DNA of 64,000 bases from Corynebacterium xerosis NBRC 16721 = ATCC 373 (GTDB lineage: Bacteria > Actinomycetota > Actinomycetes > Mycobacteriales > Mycobacteriaceae), in contig NZ_BCRD01000001.1 of the NCBI RefSeq assembly GCF_001552415.1, positions 62,001-126,000 on the forward strand. Reading direction: 5' to 3'. Every line of letters begins with the position of its first letter. The stretch's first letter is position 1. A program made the position numbers and the translations under genes. The notes beneath the pieces were generated by a model that searched no databases, was not told where the DNA came from, and saw only the letters and a list, made by a program, of their open reading frames with translations. Positions 9,946 to 18,214 of the stretch are shown piece after piece.

Positions 9946-10884
9946 CTACCCCAGCAGCACCGCAATGACGAGCACCACCGGCACGCAGGCCAACGTGGTC
10001 ACCACCGCCGAATCGCGGGCCTGCACCGTGCCGCGGCCGAAGCGCGACGAGAAGGTGTAGACGTTCTGCGCGGTCGGCAGCGCGGCGATGACCACCGCCG
10101 CCAACAGCGCGTGGCCCTCCATGCCCAGCAGCACCGACGCGATGAACCACGCCGCCAGCGGCTGCCCGAGGTTCTTCAGCAGCGACGACACCAGAATCGC
10201 CCGCCTCGGCGCCGTGCCCTTGCGCAGCACCGTCGTGCCGTGCAGCCCGATGCCGAACGCCAGCAGCGCCATGGGCACGGCGGCTTGGCCGAGGAGGCCG
10301 ATGGGGGAGGACAGGACCGTCGGCAAGCCATTCGGCAGCGCACCCGCCGCGAGGCCGAGGGCCGCGCCGACGAAGATCGGGTTCCGCAGCGGCGTCATCA
10401 GCGTGCGGCGGATGTCGAGCCTGCCGTGCCGGGACGTGAGCACGTCGAGGATGGTCAGGCAGATCGGCGCGTAGATCGCGATCTGGAAAATCAACGCCGG
10501 CACGATCGCCGTCGCATCGTGGAGCACGGCCGTCGCGATGGGAATGCCCAAATTGGCGACGTTGTTGTAGCTCGCCGACATCGCGCCGACCACCCGCTCC
10601 GGACCCCGCTGCCCCACGAGGGGCTTTGCGACGAGGAAGTAGATCACCGCGATCGTCAGAGCCGAACCGGCCGCGACGACGAACGCCTCGCCCAACGCGG
10701 AGCCGGCGTCCGCCGTCGACAGGGTGTGCAGCAGCATGCACGGCATGGCCACCCAATAGACGACCATGTTCAGCGCGTAGCCGCCGTTCTTGCCCAGCAC
10801 CCCGCCACGGCCGACGAGCCAGCCGATCGCGATGATCAGCGCCACCGAACCGAAGCCGGTGAGGATCTCCGTGAGATCGGGCAT
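9946..10884 (-). CDS. AEC-family (auxin efflux carrier-like) transporter
   Basis: Integral membrane protein of 312 aa with about ten hydrophobic segments in two five-helix halves. Family landmarks include SYNNVANLGIPIATAVL in the first half and AALPTAQNVYTFSSRFGRG in the second, the broken-helix regions of AEC carriers. Members export or import small organic acids and auxin-like anions; the substrate here is unknown. The start MPDLTEILTGFG is preceded by GAAAGG with a 10-nt spacer. It ends about 95 nt before the next minus-strand start and seems monocistronic. The ribosomal operon upstream ends in its own terminator. Confidence 0.85.
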   Translation of the reverse strand: MPDLTEILTGFGSVALIIAIGWLVGRGGVLGKNGGYALNMVVYWVAMPCMLLHTLSTADAGSALGEAFVVAAGSALTIAVIYFLVAKPLVGQRGPERVVGAMSASYNNVANLGIPIATAVLHDATAIVPALIFQIAIYAPICLTILDVLTSRHGRLDIRRTLMTPLRNPIFVGAALGLAAGALPNGLPTVLSSPIGLLGQAAVPMALLAFGIGLHGTTVLRKGTAPRRAILVSSLLKNLGQPLAAWFIASVLLGMEGHALLAAVVIAALPTAQNVYTFSSRFGRGTVQARDSAVVTTLACVPVVLVIAVLLG

Positions 10885-10945
10885 GGGGCGGCGCCTTTCG
10901 GGTGGGGGTGGGGGTCATGCGCGGGGCCGACCTCCGAGCATAAGA

Positions 10946-10991
10946 AAACGGACCCGGTCGCCTCCCATCGGGGAGGGGATCGGGTCCGTTT
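10946..10991 (-). terminator. Strong terminator of the rpmB-rpmG-rpsN-rpsR operon
   Basis: AAACGGACCCG (10946-10956) pairs with CGGGTCCGTTT (10981-10991), with an inner CCTCCC/GGGAGG stem. Read on the minus strand it ends in CCGTTTTCTTAT, a proper U-tract. It separates rpsR from the AEC carrier gene. Confidence 0.85.
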
Positions 10992-11085
10992 ACGCTGTCA
11001 TCGCATGTTCATCGTCATGCGGCCAGCGCTGGAATCAGCCTTGCGGCGGGTGTTCGATTGATCGGCTTCCCGCCGACCAGCCGAT

Positions 11086-11337
11086 TTAGCGGCTGGTGAA
11101 CGGCAGGAGGGCCATCTCGCGGGCGTTCTTGACCGCGGTGGCGACCTGGCGCTGCTGCTGCGGGGTCAGGCCGGTCACGCGACGGGAGCGGATCTTGCCC
11201 CGGTCGGAGATGAACTGACGAAGCAGGTTGATGTCCTTGTAGTCGACCTTATCAACGCCGGCGGCCTTGAGCGGGTTCTTCTTCGGGCGGCGGGACTGCT
11301 CCATCCGCGCCTTCTTGTTGCTGTGGTTGCGCTTCAT
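11086..11337 (-). CDS. rpsR: 30S ribosomal protein S18
   Basis: Small-subunit protein of 83 aa that sits on the platform next to S6 and S11. It starts [24 protein letters not shown] and contains the S18 core [25 protein letters not shown]. There are no cysteines, so it is the zinc-free form. It is the last gene of the rpmB-rpmG-rpsN-rpsR operon, 15 nt after rpsN, followed by a strong terminator. In actinobacteria this set is the paralogue operon usually derepressed by Zur under zinc limitation. A second, cysteine-containing S18 is expected elsewhere in the genome. Confidence 0.97.
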   Translation of the reverse strand: MKRNHSNKKARMEQSRRPKKNPLKAAGVDKVDYKDINLLRQFISDRGKIRSRRVTGLTPQQQRQVATAVKNAREMALLPFTSR

Positions 11338-11352
11338 GTGAGTGTCTCCCTC

Positions 11353-11658
11353 TTACCAGCTGGACTTACGGACGCCCGGGAGCTCGCCACGGTGGGCCAT
11401 CTCACGGACGCGGACGCGGGACAGGCCGAACTTGCGCAGGTAACCACGCGGGCGGCCGTCGGCGGCGTCACGGTTGCGGACGCGGACCGGGGAGGCGTCA
11501 CGGGGCTGACGGTTCAGCTCGTACTGCGCCTCGGCGCGATCCTCGTCGGAGGTGTTCGGGGACTTGATGATGGCCTTGAGCTCAGCGCGACGCTCCGCAT
11601 AGCGGGCGACGATCTCCTTGCGCTGCTCGTTCTTGGCGATCTTGGACTTCTTGGCCAT
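11353..11658 (-). CDS. rpsN: 30S ribosomal protein S14, zinc-independent form
   Basis: Protein of 101 aa that helps assemble the 30S head. It starts [24 protein letters not shown] and ends [27 protein letters not shown]. The long form without the CXXC-X12-CXXC zinc motif is seen, against the 61-aa zinc-binding form. It lies between rpmG (3-nt gap) and rpsR in a four-gene operon of cysteine-poor paralogues. This is typical of a zinc-sparing replacement operon. Confidence 0.97.
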   Translation of the reverse strand: MAKKSKIAKNEQRKEIVARYAERRAELKAIIKSPNTSDEDRAEAQYELNRQPRDASPVRVRNRDAADGRPRGYLRKFGLSRVRVREMAHRGELPGVRKSSW

Positions 11659-11661
11659 GAG

Positions 11662-11826
11662 TTAGCGCTCCTCGCGGAATTCGACGTGCTTGCGGGCGAT
11701 CGGATCGTACTTCTTCAGCGTGATGCGATCGGGGTTGTTCCGCTTGTTCTTCCGCGTGACGTACGTGTACCCCGTACCCGCGGTCGACTTCAGCTTGATG
11801 ATGGGACGAATGTCATTACGTGCCAT
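11662..11826 (-). CDS. rpmG: 50S ribosomal protein L33, zinc-independent form
   Basis: A 54-aa protein beginning [20 protein letters not shown] and ending HVEFREER, immediately after rpmB with no gap. The sequence is the L33 fold near the E site of the 50S subunit. It has no cysteine at all, so it lacks the zinc ribbon of the C+ form. It belongs to the rpmB-rpmG-rpsN-rpsR operon. Confidence 0.95.
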   Translation of the reverse strand: MARNDIRPIIKLKSTAGTGYTYVTRKNKRNNPDRITLKKYDPIARKHVEFREER

Positions 11827-12063
11827 TTAGATCTTCTCCCCACGGGCGCGGATCTGCGCCACAACGGCGTCGATGCCGAGCTTGTCGATGGTCTTGAGAC
11901 CCTTCGGGGACACCGTCAGAGTGATGGTGCGACCCTCGGAGGCGAGGTAGAACTTCTTGCGCTGCACGTTGGGGTTCCAACGGCGTGTGGTGCGCCGGTG
12001 CGAGTGGGAGACGGTCTTGCCGAAGCTCGGCTTCCGTCCCGTGACCTGGCAAATCGCCGACAT
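11827..12063 (-). CDS. rpmB: 50S ribosomal protein L28
   Basis: L28 of 78 aa, starting [32 protein letters not shown] in two parts and ending [21 protein letters not shown] lies shortly before the ATG at 12063, which rules out the longer in-frame start. It has one cysteine but not the four-cysteine zinc site, so it is the zinc-free type. It is first in its operon and diverges from rpmE2 across a 511-bp regulatory gap. Confidence 0.96.
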   Translation of the reverse strand: MSAICQVTGRKPSFGKTVSHSHRRTTRRWNPNVQRKKFYLASEGRTITLTVSPKGLKTIDKLGIDAVVAQIRARGEKI

Positions 12064-12574
12064 GGGCTTTCCTTTGCTTCCTAGCCGCCCATCTGCCGGC
12101 AGCAACGCGCCGCACCGGGGCCAGAATCGCGGGTTCCCCTCCTGCTCGCGGTGCTTTCCGTGCGGGTCACGGTGGGCGGTTACGTGCGTGAACACTGCTT
12201 AGGTGCTCGGAGGGGAGTGCTCTTCTTCATCCGGGGCGCCGTCGTGCCAGGGCACTGGGCGTCAAACGAATAAACAGACAACAGCGAGGGTTTACCCTAC
12301 AGGCCGGGTCCGCCGGATTCCTAATCGCCTGGGAGCGACCGTATTTGCCCCGGCCGCGAAACGCGTTTTTCCTTATGGGCGCCGCTGCGTGTAGGGTGCT
12401 AGAGGTTCATCGCCCTTGTCGTGGCGATGTTGCACGCATACGAACCCAACTCGGGCACGATCCGGGCCCGGTGCGATCCCATGATGCACGCCGCTCAACG
12501 CGTCGTAAAGCAAGGGGCCGCAACCCATGACGCCCGGAAGCGACCCGTAGTTCAATCCTGAGGGAATCGAAAGC
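12064..12574. promoter_or_regulatory. Divergent regulatory region between the two ribosomal-protein operons
   Basis: No gene is seen in these 511 bp. They include the inverted repeat AGGGTTTACCCT (12287-12298), the decamer palindrome AAACGCGTTT (12359-12368), GTGCCAGGGCAC (12245-12256), and TAGGGT -10-like hexamers on both sides. A copy of the dispersed 11-mer lies at 12501-12511. Both flanking operons encode zinc-free ribosomal proteins, so a Zur operator is expected here. None of the palindromes is a clear match to a known Zur box, so that part is inference. Confidence 0.5.
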
Positions 12575-12844
12575 ATGAAGAAGGACATCCACCCCGACTA
12601 CCACCCGGTGGTCTTCCAGGATGCGGGCACGGGCACTCAGTTCCTGACCCGTTCCACCGCAACTTCCGGCCGTACCGTCCAGTGGGAGGACGGCAATGAG
12701 TACCCGCTCATCGTCGTCGACGTGACCTCCGAGTCGCACCCGTTCTGGACCGGCGCCCAGCGCGTCATGGACACCGCGGGCCGCGTCGAGAAGTTCCAGC
12801 GTCGTTACGGCAACCGCGTTCCGCGCCGTACCAAGAAGAACTAA
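12575..12844 (+). CDS. rpmE2: 50S ribosomal protein L31 type B
   Basis: Protein of 89 aa starting [20 protein letters not shown], with [26 protein letters not shown]. This is the longer type B L31, without the four cysteines of the zinc-binding type A. It replaces the C+ form when zinc is scarce and helps bridge the ribosomal subunits. GAGGG lies about 10 nt before the ATG. It is followed after 18 nt by rpmF. Confidence 0.97.
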   Translation: MKKDIHPDYHPVVFQDAGTGTQFLTRSTATSGRTVQWEDGNEYPLIVVDVTSESHPFWTGAQRVMDTAGRVEKFQRRYGNRVPRRTKKN

Positions 12845-12862
12845 GAAGGAGGGTAAACCCAC

Positions 12863-13036
12863 ATGGCAGTTCCCAAGCGCCGCATGTCGCGGGCCAATAC
12901 CCGCGCCCGTCGTTCCCAGTGGAAGGCCGACAATGTCGCCCTCCAGGAGGTCAAGATCGATGGCCAGGTGCACATGGTGCCCCGTCGCCTCGTGAAGGCC
13001 GCCCAGCTCGGCCTGGTCGACGTCAAGCAGTTCTAG
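12863..13036 (+). CDS. rpmF: 50S ribosomal protein L32
   Basis: A 57-aa protein beginning [20 protein letters not shown] and ending [21 protein letters not shown] precedes the ATG at 12863. It has no cysteines, whereas many L32 proteins carry a zinc ribbon. Second gene of the rpmE2-rpmF operon and upstream neighbour of mprA, as in M. tuberculosis. Confidence 0.96.
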   Translation: MAVPKRRMSRANTRARRSQWKADNVALQEVKIDGQVHMVPRRLVKAAQLGLVDVKQF

Positions 13037-13102
13037 TCGCCCGGCTTTCAGCTGGCACGGTCTTCATCGACCGAGTCTCTTGGCCGGCAACGGCCGCAAT
13101 CG

Positions 13103-13137
13103 AAAGGCCCGCTTTCCCTCCGGGGGAGCGGGTCTTT
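13103..13137 (+). terminator. Terminator after rpmF
   Basis: AAAGGCCCGCT (13103-13113) pairs with AGCGGGTCTTT (13127-13137), with one G-T pair and a 13-nt loop. The distal arm ends in TCTTTC. It separates the ribosomal operon from the mprA promoter. Confidence 0.65.
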
Positions 13138-13164
13138 CGGCGTTCCCGGGTTTTCGCGGGGCAC

Positions 13165-13183
13165 TCTCAGCGCCGACTCAGCC
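13165..13183 (+). promoter_or_regulatory. MprA-type direct-repeat site upstream of mprA
   Basis: TCTCAGCG-CCG-ACTCAGCC is an 8-3-8 direct repeat ending 20 nt before the mprA ATG. A site of the same design starting with the identical octamer lies before pepD. CACAAT (13192-13197), 6 nt before the ATG, is the likely -10 of a leaderless message. The 19-bp layout of two loose octamers matches what is described for mycobacterial MprA boxes, suggesting autoregulation. Confidence 0.6.
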
Positions 13184-13203
13184 GTTCACGGCACAATGGG
13201 GAC

Positions 13204-13896
13204 ATGAAGATTTTGGTGGTGGACGACGATCAGGCCGTGCGCGAATCCCTGCGGCGGTCGCTGACGTTCAACGGGTACACGATCGACCTCGCCGAAGACG
13301 GGGAGCAGGCGTTGGCGAAGATCTCGTCGGATCGCCCCGACCTGGCGATCCTCGACGTCATGATGCCCAAGCTCGACGGCCTGGACGTGTGCCGCCGGCT
13401 GCGCAGCGAGGGCGACGACTTGCCGGTGCTCATGCTCACCGCGCGCGATTCGGTGTCGGAGCGCGTGTCCGGGCTCGACGCCGGCGCCGACGACTACCTG
13501 CCCAAGCCCTTCGCGCTGGAGGAGCTGCTGGCCCGGGTGCGTTCGCTGCTGCGCCGTGCCGCGTTGGAGCCGACCACCAGCCAGGACCCGGTGACCCTGC
13601 AGTTCGAGGACCTCAGCCTCGACCCCGACACCCGCGAGGTGTTCCGCGGCGAGCGCGCCATCAGTCTGACGCGCACGGAGTTCGCCCTGCTGGAGTTGCT
13701 GATGAACAACCCGCGCCGCGTGCTGTCGCGCACGTCGATCCTCGAGGACGTGTGGGGCTACGACTTCCCGACCTCCGGCAACGCGCTGGAGGTGTACATC
13801 GGGTATCTGCGCCGCAAGACCGAGGCCGACGGCGAGTCGCGCCTCATCCACACCGTCCGCGGCGTCGGCTACGTCCTGCGGGAGACCGCGCCGTGA
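13204..13896 (+). CDS. mprA: Envelope-stress response regulator MprA
   Basis: OmpR/PhoB-type transcription factor of 230 aa. The receiver domain starts [18 protein letters not shown], with the phospho-acceptor in [14 protein letters not shown] and the conserved lysine in YLPKPF. The winged-helix DNA-binding domain ends [15 protein letters not shown]. The gene is followed, with a GTGA overlap, by the kinase gene, then pepD and moaB. This order matches mprA-mprB-pepD-moaB2 of M. tuberculosis, where MprAB senses envelope stress. The ATG at 13204 lacks a ribosome-binding site and seems leaderless. Confidence 0.93.
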   Translation: MKILVVDDDQAVRESLRRSLTFNGYTIDLAEDGEQALAKISSDRPDLAILDVMMPKLDGLDVCRRLRSEGDDLPVLMLTARDSVSERVSGLDAGADDYLPKPFALEELLARVRSLLRRAALEPTTSQDPVTLQFEDLSLDPDTREVFRGERAISLTRTEFALLELLMNNPRRVLSRTSILEDVWGYDFPTSGNALEVYIGYLRRKTEADGESRLIHTVRGVGYVLRETAP

Positions 13897-15554
13897 TCCT
13901 GCGCCGCCATCGCGGCGCCGGGCAGTCCGCATCCGCGGATTCGCTTTCCGACGTCGACGGTAACGCGCCGGCCGCGGAGTTCCCCGACGGCGTCGGCCCC
14001 GACGACGGACGCTCCGGCGGCGCCACCGTGGTCGGGGCACCGGAGAAGCCGGGCCGGATCGGCCGGGCCGGCAAGAACGGCAAAACCGGCAAATCCGGGT
14101 GGGGTTCGAAGAAGGCCGGGCCGTCGCCAAGCGAGGACGAGGAATTCGACCGGGCCTTCAACTCCGGGTTCGGCCACCGGCTGTCGCTGCGCTGGCGGCT
14201 GACGCTGCTCACCGCGCTGATCGTGGCCGCCTCCGTGGGCCTGATGACGCTGGCGGCGTTCGTGACCGTGCAGGCGACGCTGTACCGCGAGGTCGACGAC
14301 AACCTGAAGACGCAGGCCACGCAGCTGCTCAACTCGCCCTACGCGTCGGAGTTCGCCATCGAGCCGATCGTGACGGCGGATTCGCTGAAGATCCTCAACC
14401 CGGATCTCGACGCGATGTTCTTCGCCCGCGAAAGCGTCACCGGTCGTGGCGGCACCATCAACATCGGTGGCCCCGAATGGGCGGTGATCAGCGGAAACCG
14501 CATGGAATCGCTGCGCACGGACGAGTTCAGCAACAAGCGGATCTACGCCATCCACGACCCGTCGGGGGCGACGCTGGTGCTCGCGCACAGCCTCGAATCG
14601 ACCAATGCCGTGCTGCGGTCGCTCGGCGGCGTGCTGTTCGTGATTTCGGCGATCGGCGTGTTCTTCGCCGCGGCGGCCGGCATCACCGTGGCCACCGCGG
14701 GCCTGCGCCAGGTGGCGCGGCTGCGCAGGGCCGCCGACCGCATCGCCGAAACCGACGAGCTGCGGCCGATCCCCGTGCACGGGCAGGACGAGCTGGCGCG
14801 GTTCACGCGAAGCTTCAACGAGATGCTGGCGGCGCTGCAGGCCTCGCGCATCAAACAGACCGAACTGGTCGCCGATGCCGGCCACGAGCTGAAGACCCCG
14901 CTGACGTCGCTGCGCACCAACGTGGAGCTGCTCATGATGGCATCGCGGTCGGGTGCGGCGATTTCCGCGAAGGACCGCGAGGAGCTCGAGGCCGACGTGA
15001 TCGCCCAGATCGAGGAGCTGTCGACGCTGGTCGGCGACCTCGTGGACCTGGCGCGCGAGGACGGGCCGCAGCAGGTGATCGAGGAGGTCGACGTGGTCGA
15101 CGTCATCGAGACCTCGCTGGAACGGGTCGAACGGCGCCGCCCGGACGTGACGTTCATTCTCAAGCTCAACGACTGGTTCCTGTACGGCGACCCGGCCGCG
15201 CTGGGACGTGCGGTGCTCAACCTCATGGACAACGCCGCGAAGTGGTCGCCGGAGGGTGGCACGGTGCGCATCAATCTGCGCCCGGTGTCGGAGGATCTGG
15301 TGGAGCTCACCGTCGCGGATTCCGGGCCGGGCATCCCGGAAGAGGACCGGGCCAAGGTGTTCGAGCGGTTCTACCGGGCAATCCAGTCTCGGTCGATGCC
15401 GGGCTCGGGGTTGGGGCTGGCGATCGTCAAGCAGGTCATCGCCCGCCATGGCGGCACCATCGCCGTGGAGGAGTCCGAGGACGGCGGCGCCCTGATGCGC
15501 GTGCGCATGCCGGGCTCCGCGCAGCGGTCCGCCGCGCCGGTCCTCGACGCGTAG
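13893..15554 (+). CDS. mprB: Sensor histidine kinase MprB
   Basis: Membrane sensor kinase of 553 aa that phosphorylates MprA. GTG at 13893 overlaps the mprA stop. A cytoplasmic N-terminal extension of about 95 residues, rich in Gly/Lys ([12 protein letters not shown]), precedes the first membrane segment ([22 protein letters not shown]). Then come an extracytoplasmic domain of about 115 residues, the second membrane segment ([21 protein letters not shown]) and a HAMP linker. The H box is [21 protein letters not shown] and G boxes are NLMDNAAKW and [13 protein letters not shown]. The extension makes it longer than mycobacterial MprB, and its role is unknown. Confidence 0.9.
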   Translation: MILRRHRGAGQSASADSLSDVDGNAPAAEFPDGVGPDDGRSGGATVVGAPEKPGRIGRAGKNGKTGKSGWGSKKAGPSPSEDEEFDRAFNSGFGHRLSLRWRLTLLTALIVAASVGLMTLAAFVTVQATLYREVDDNLKTQATQLLNSPYASEFAIEPIVTADSLKILNPDLDAMFFARESVTGRGGTINIGGPEWAVISGNRMESLRTDEFSNKRIYAIHDPSGATLVLAHSLESTNAVLRSLGGVLFVISAIGVFFAAAAGITVATAGLRQVARLRRAADRIAETDELRPIPVHGQDELARFTRSFNEMLAALQASRIKQTELVADAGHELKTPLTSLRTNVELLMMASRSGAAISAKDREELEADVIAQIEELSTLVGDLVDLAREDGPQQVIEEVDVVDVIETSLERVERRRPDVTFILKLNDWFLYGDPAALGRAVLNLMDNAAKWSPEGGTVRINLRPVSEDLVELTVADSGPGIPEEDRAKVFERFYRAIQSRSMPGSGLGLAIVKQVIARHGGTIAVEESEDGGALMRVRMPGSAQRSAAPVLDA

Positions 15555-15640
15555 GCCGCCGCCGCGGGGCACCCGGCGAGGCGGGCCCGAATCGGCGGAA
15601 ATGCGAAGTTCGCCAAGTTCATGGACGCCACGCAGAAGGT

Positions 15641-15659
15641 TCTCAGCGTTCTGTCAGAT
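15641..15659 (+). promoter_or_regulatory. MprA-type direct-repeat site upstream of pepD
   Basis: TCTCAGCG-TTC-TGTCAGAT repeats the 8-3-8 design and the exact first octamer of the site before mprA. It ends 21 nt before the ATG at 15681, almost the same distance as at mprA (20 nt). CATGGT (15668-15673) is the corresponding -10-like hexamer. This suggests pepD has its own MprA-dependent, leaderless promoter in addition to read-through from mprB. Confidence 0.6.
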
Positions 15660-15680
15660 CGGGGAGGCATGGTTACCTCC

Positions 15681-17090
15681 ATGACGAACAACGATCCCCG
15701 GTGGAATTGGGGGACCGGCGGCGACGCCCGTCCCGAGCGCGACGACGCACAGTCTTCTCCGTCGGGGCTTTCGGGTTATCCGGGCCATCCCGGGCAGCCC
15801 GGGCAATCCGGGCATGCGGGGCCGCCCGGCAATCCCGCCAACACCGGGCAGTTCGGTGCGGTCGGTGCAGCCGGTTTCGGTGGCGGCCCCGCCGGTGCGA
15901 CCGGTTTCGGTGGTGGCCCCGGCGCCCCTGCGGGCCCCGGCGGTCCGGGTGGCCACGGAGACCCGCGCGCCGAGCAGCAGGGCGGCGCGAAGAAGGCGAA
16001 GGGCCTCGGCGCGCTGGGCATCGCGGCGCTGATGCTGGGCTCCGCGGCGGTCGGCGGTGCGACGGGCGCGATCGTGACCAACGGTTCGTCGGGGTCTCCG
16101 GGGACGGAGGAATCGTCGAACGTCACCAATGCCCTCGAGGAGCCCGGTGCCGCGCGCGACGAGCCCGCGCCGGAGGGGTCGATCGAGGCCGCGGCGCAGG
16201 CGGCGTTGGACAGCGTGGTGTCCATTCAGGTGACCACGCCGCGCGGCGCGGGGTCCGGATCGGGGTCGATCCTGTCCTCCGACGGCCTGATCCTGACCAA
16301 CCAGCACGTCGTCGCCGAAGCAGACCAGCCCGGGTCGCGGATGACCGTGCTGCTCAACGACGGCACGTCGCATCCGGCCGAGTACGTCGCCGGCCATGGC
16401 CCCAGCGACATTGCGGTGATCAAGGTCGCCGGCGTCAACGATCTGCGCCCGATCTCGCTGGGCGATTCGTCGAAGGTGGCGGTCGGCCAGGAAGTCGTGG
16501 CCGTCGGTTCGCCGCTCGGCCTGACGTCGACGGTGACGTCGGGCATCGTGTCGGCCCTCAACCGCCCCGTCGGGGTGTCCGGCGAGGGGGGCGAGTCCAC
16601 CGTCATCGACGCGATCCAGACCGATGCCGCGATCAACCCGGGCAACTCCGGCGGCGCCCTGATCGACCTGGACGGCAACCTCATCGGCGTGCCCAGCGTC
16701 ATCGCCTCCAACGGCGGTTCGGGCCAGCAGGCCGGCAGCATCGGCCTCGGTTTCGCCATCCCGGTCAATCAGGCCCGCCGCATCGCCGACGAGCTGATCG
16801 CCGAGGGGTCGGTGAAGATGCCGGCCATCAACGCGGCCATCGACACGCGGTCGCCTCTGCCGGGTGCGCTGGTCGGCGACGTCACGCCCGGGGGTGCGGC
16901 GGAGCGAGGGGGCTTGCGGGCCGGAGATTTGATCGTGAAAGTAGATGATCGCAGGGTCGACTCCGGTGTCGCTCTGATTGCCGCGATCAGGTCGCGGGCG
17001 GTCGGCGATACTGTCACACTGACCGTGACGGACGAAGAAGGGCGCGGCGAGCGCACCATCGGCGTCACGCTGGAGGCCGCCGGGGAGTGA
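15681..17090 (+). CDS. pepD: HtrA-like serine protease PepD with PDZ domain
   Basis: Membrane-anchored DegP/HtrA protease of 469 aa. The N-terminal 100 or so residues are Gly/Pro-rich with collagen-like triplets (GQPGQSGHAGPPGNPANTG), followed by one membrane segment (LGALGIAALMLGSAAVGGATGAIV). The trypsin-like domain has the triad His in ILTNQHVVAEAD, Asp in PSDIAVIKV and Ser in NPGNSGGALI. A PDZ domain follows (GALVGDVTPGGAAERGGLRAGDLIVKVDD). It degrades or refolds damaged envelope proteins and feeds back on MprAB in mycobacteria. The start at 15681 is chosen from spacing to the MprA-type site; ATG 15669 in the same frame is the alternative. Confidence 0.9.
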   Translation: MTNNDPRWNWGTGGDARPERDDAQSSPSGLSGYPGHPGQPGQSGHAGPPGNPANTGQFGAVGAAGFGGGPAGATGFGGGPGAPAGPGGPGGHGDPRAEQQGGAKKAKGLGALGIAALMLGSAAVGGATGAIVTNGSSGSPGTEESSNVTNALEEPGAARDEPAPEGSIEAAAQAALDSVVSIQVTTPRGAGSGSGSILSSDGLILTNQHVVAEADQPGSRMTVLLNDGTSHPAEYVAGHGPSDIAVIKVAGVNDLRPISLGDSSKVAVGQEVVAVGSPLGLTSTVTSGIVSALNRPVGVSGEGGESTVIDAIQTDAAINPGNSGGALIDLDGNLIGVPSVIASNGGSGQQAGSIGLGFAIPVNQARRIADELIAEGSVKMPAINAAIDTRSPLPGALVGDVTPGGAAERGGLRAGDLIVKVDDRRVDSGVALIAAIRSRAVGDTVTLTVTDEEGRGERTIGVTLEAAGE

Positions 17091-17220
17091 TCCCGGGCGT
17101 CCACCGAAACTGGCCGGAGCACGGCCGGATCTCCCCGCCCGGCGAAGGGCCGGGGCGGTCGTCGATTGCCCGCGAGGGCAGGCCCATGAGGGCATTGGAA
17201 CGGGAGAAGGATTGTGCGAC

Positions 17221-17811
17221 ATGGGTGAATTGGAGAACGGCGTCCAGGGCTTGCAGTACGGCGATGACGTGCTGGCCCCCGACTTGGAGCCGGACGAGGG
17301 CAACCTCGAGGCCATCGAGCGGGAGATCGCGGTGGCGGCCCAGACCCGCCGTGCGCTGGTCGTCCTGGTGGGCGATCGCGCAGCGGAGGACGAGCGCACC
17401 GGCGAGCTGATGGTCGAGTTGCTGGAGGAGGACGGTTACCGCGTCGATGCGGTGGTCGCGTCCCCGTCGGAGAAGCGCCAGGTGCGCAAGGCCCTGGAGA
17501 CCGCCGTCGTCGGTGGCGCGGATCTGGTGGTCACGGTCGGTGGCGTGGGCGTCAGCCCGCGTGACCTGGTGCCGGAGGCGACCCGAAAGGTACTGGACCG
17601 TCGTTTGTCCGGCATCGAGCAGGCGTTGCGCGCGTCGGGGCTCGCGGCCGGTTCGACGGAGGCCGGGCTGTCACGGGGCTTGGCCGGCGTGTCGGGTTCG
17701 ACCGTGGTGGTCAACCTCGCCGACAGCCGCGCGGCCGTGCGCGACGGCATGGCGACGCTGGGGCCGCTGGTGTCCCACGTCATCGAGGATCTCGGCAGGT
17801 GGCGGGTGTGA
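17221..17811 (+). CDS. moaB: MoaB/Mog-type molybdopterin-binding protein
   Basis: Cytosolic protein of 196 aa of the MogA/MoaB family, which adenylates molybdopterin in molybdenum cofactor synthesis. Motifs seen: GDRAAEDERTGELMVELLEEDGY, the binding loop LVVTVGGVGVSPRDLVPEATRKVLDR, and the SRGLAGVSGSTVVVNL region. The usual GGTG loop reads GGVG. A 45-residue N-terminal extension precedes the domain. GAGAAGGA lies 9 nt before the ATG at 17221. It sits in the mprAB-pepD-moaB2 order of mycobacteria. The functional link to envelope stress is unclear. Confidence 0.85.
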   Translation: MGELENGVQGLQYGDDVLAPDLEPDEGNLEAIEREIAVAAQTRRALVVLVGDRAAEDERTGELMVELLEEDGYRVDAVVASPSEKRQVRKALETAVVGGADLVVTVGGVGVSPRDLVPEATRKVLDRRLSGIEQALRASGLAAGSTEAGLSRGLAGVSGSTVVVNLADSRAAVRDGMATLGPLVSHVIEDLGRWRV

Positions 17812-18071
17812 CCGCCTCCGGGGGGACGCCGTCCGGCGGGGCGGCTACCGGGCCGGGGGAGCCCGAGGATCATGAGCGGGCCGGGCGGTCCGGCGAGGGC
17901 GCTGCGTCACGACGCCGACGGCCCCGCCGTCGGGCCGGTGCCGCACCGGCGACGTTCGCGCGGAAGAAGTCGAGGCCGGACATGGGAAACCCCCCACCGG
18001 AATCCCCGGAAGACGTCCGGGATTTCGATGAGGGGTTCTGGCGCGACGAGATGCCGCCGCACTGGGGCTGA
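17808..18071 (+). CDS. Small Arg-rich conserved-tail protein of unknown function
   Basis: Protein of 87 aa whose GTG start at 17808 overlaps the moaB stop (GTGA), so the two are translationally coupled. The first half is disordered and Gly/Arg-rich ([21 protein letters not shown]). The last 25 residues look structured and acidic (ESPEDVRDFDEGFWRDEMPPHWG). No domain is recognised. The ordered tail and the coupling argue for a real gene; a strong terminator follows at 18088. Confidence 0.6.
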   Translation: MTASGGTPSGGAATGPGEPEDHERAGRSGEGAASRRRRPRRRAGAAPATFARKKSRPDMGNPPPESPEDVRDFDEGFWRDEMPPHWG

Positions 18072-18087
18072 AATCTTTGCCCTATGT

Positions 18088-18114
18088 CGGGTCCGCGTGA
18101 TGCGGGCCCGTTTT
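18088..18114 (+). terminator. Intrinsic terminator of the mprA-pepD-moaB operon
   Basis: CGGGTCCGC (18088-18096) pairs with GCGGGCCCG (18102-18110), loop GTGAT, followed by TTTT. It lies 17 nt after the last stop codon and between convergent genes. Confidence 0.85.
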
Positions 18115-18214
18115 CACGTGGGTCGATCAGGTGGCCCGTGCATGGTGCCGAGCAAGCGTGCGCCCGGCATCCGCGTCGCGGCTCCGCTGGGAAGGGGCCG
18201 TGACGCTTCGCGTC

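Noticed and set aside
11323..12084. Plus-strand frame of 253 codons across the ribosomal operon
   Set aside because: It lies entirely opposite rpsN, rpmG and rpmB, which match known proteins along their whole length.
14099..16948. 949-codon plus-strand frame overlapping mprB and pepD
   Set aside because: Arg/Gly/Ala-rich out-of-frame translation; mprB and pepD have all catalytic motifs in the other frame.
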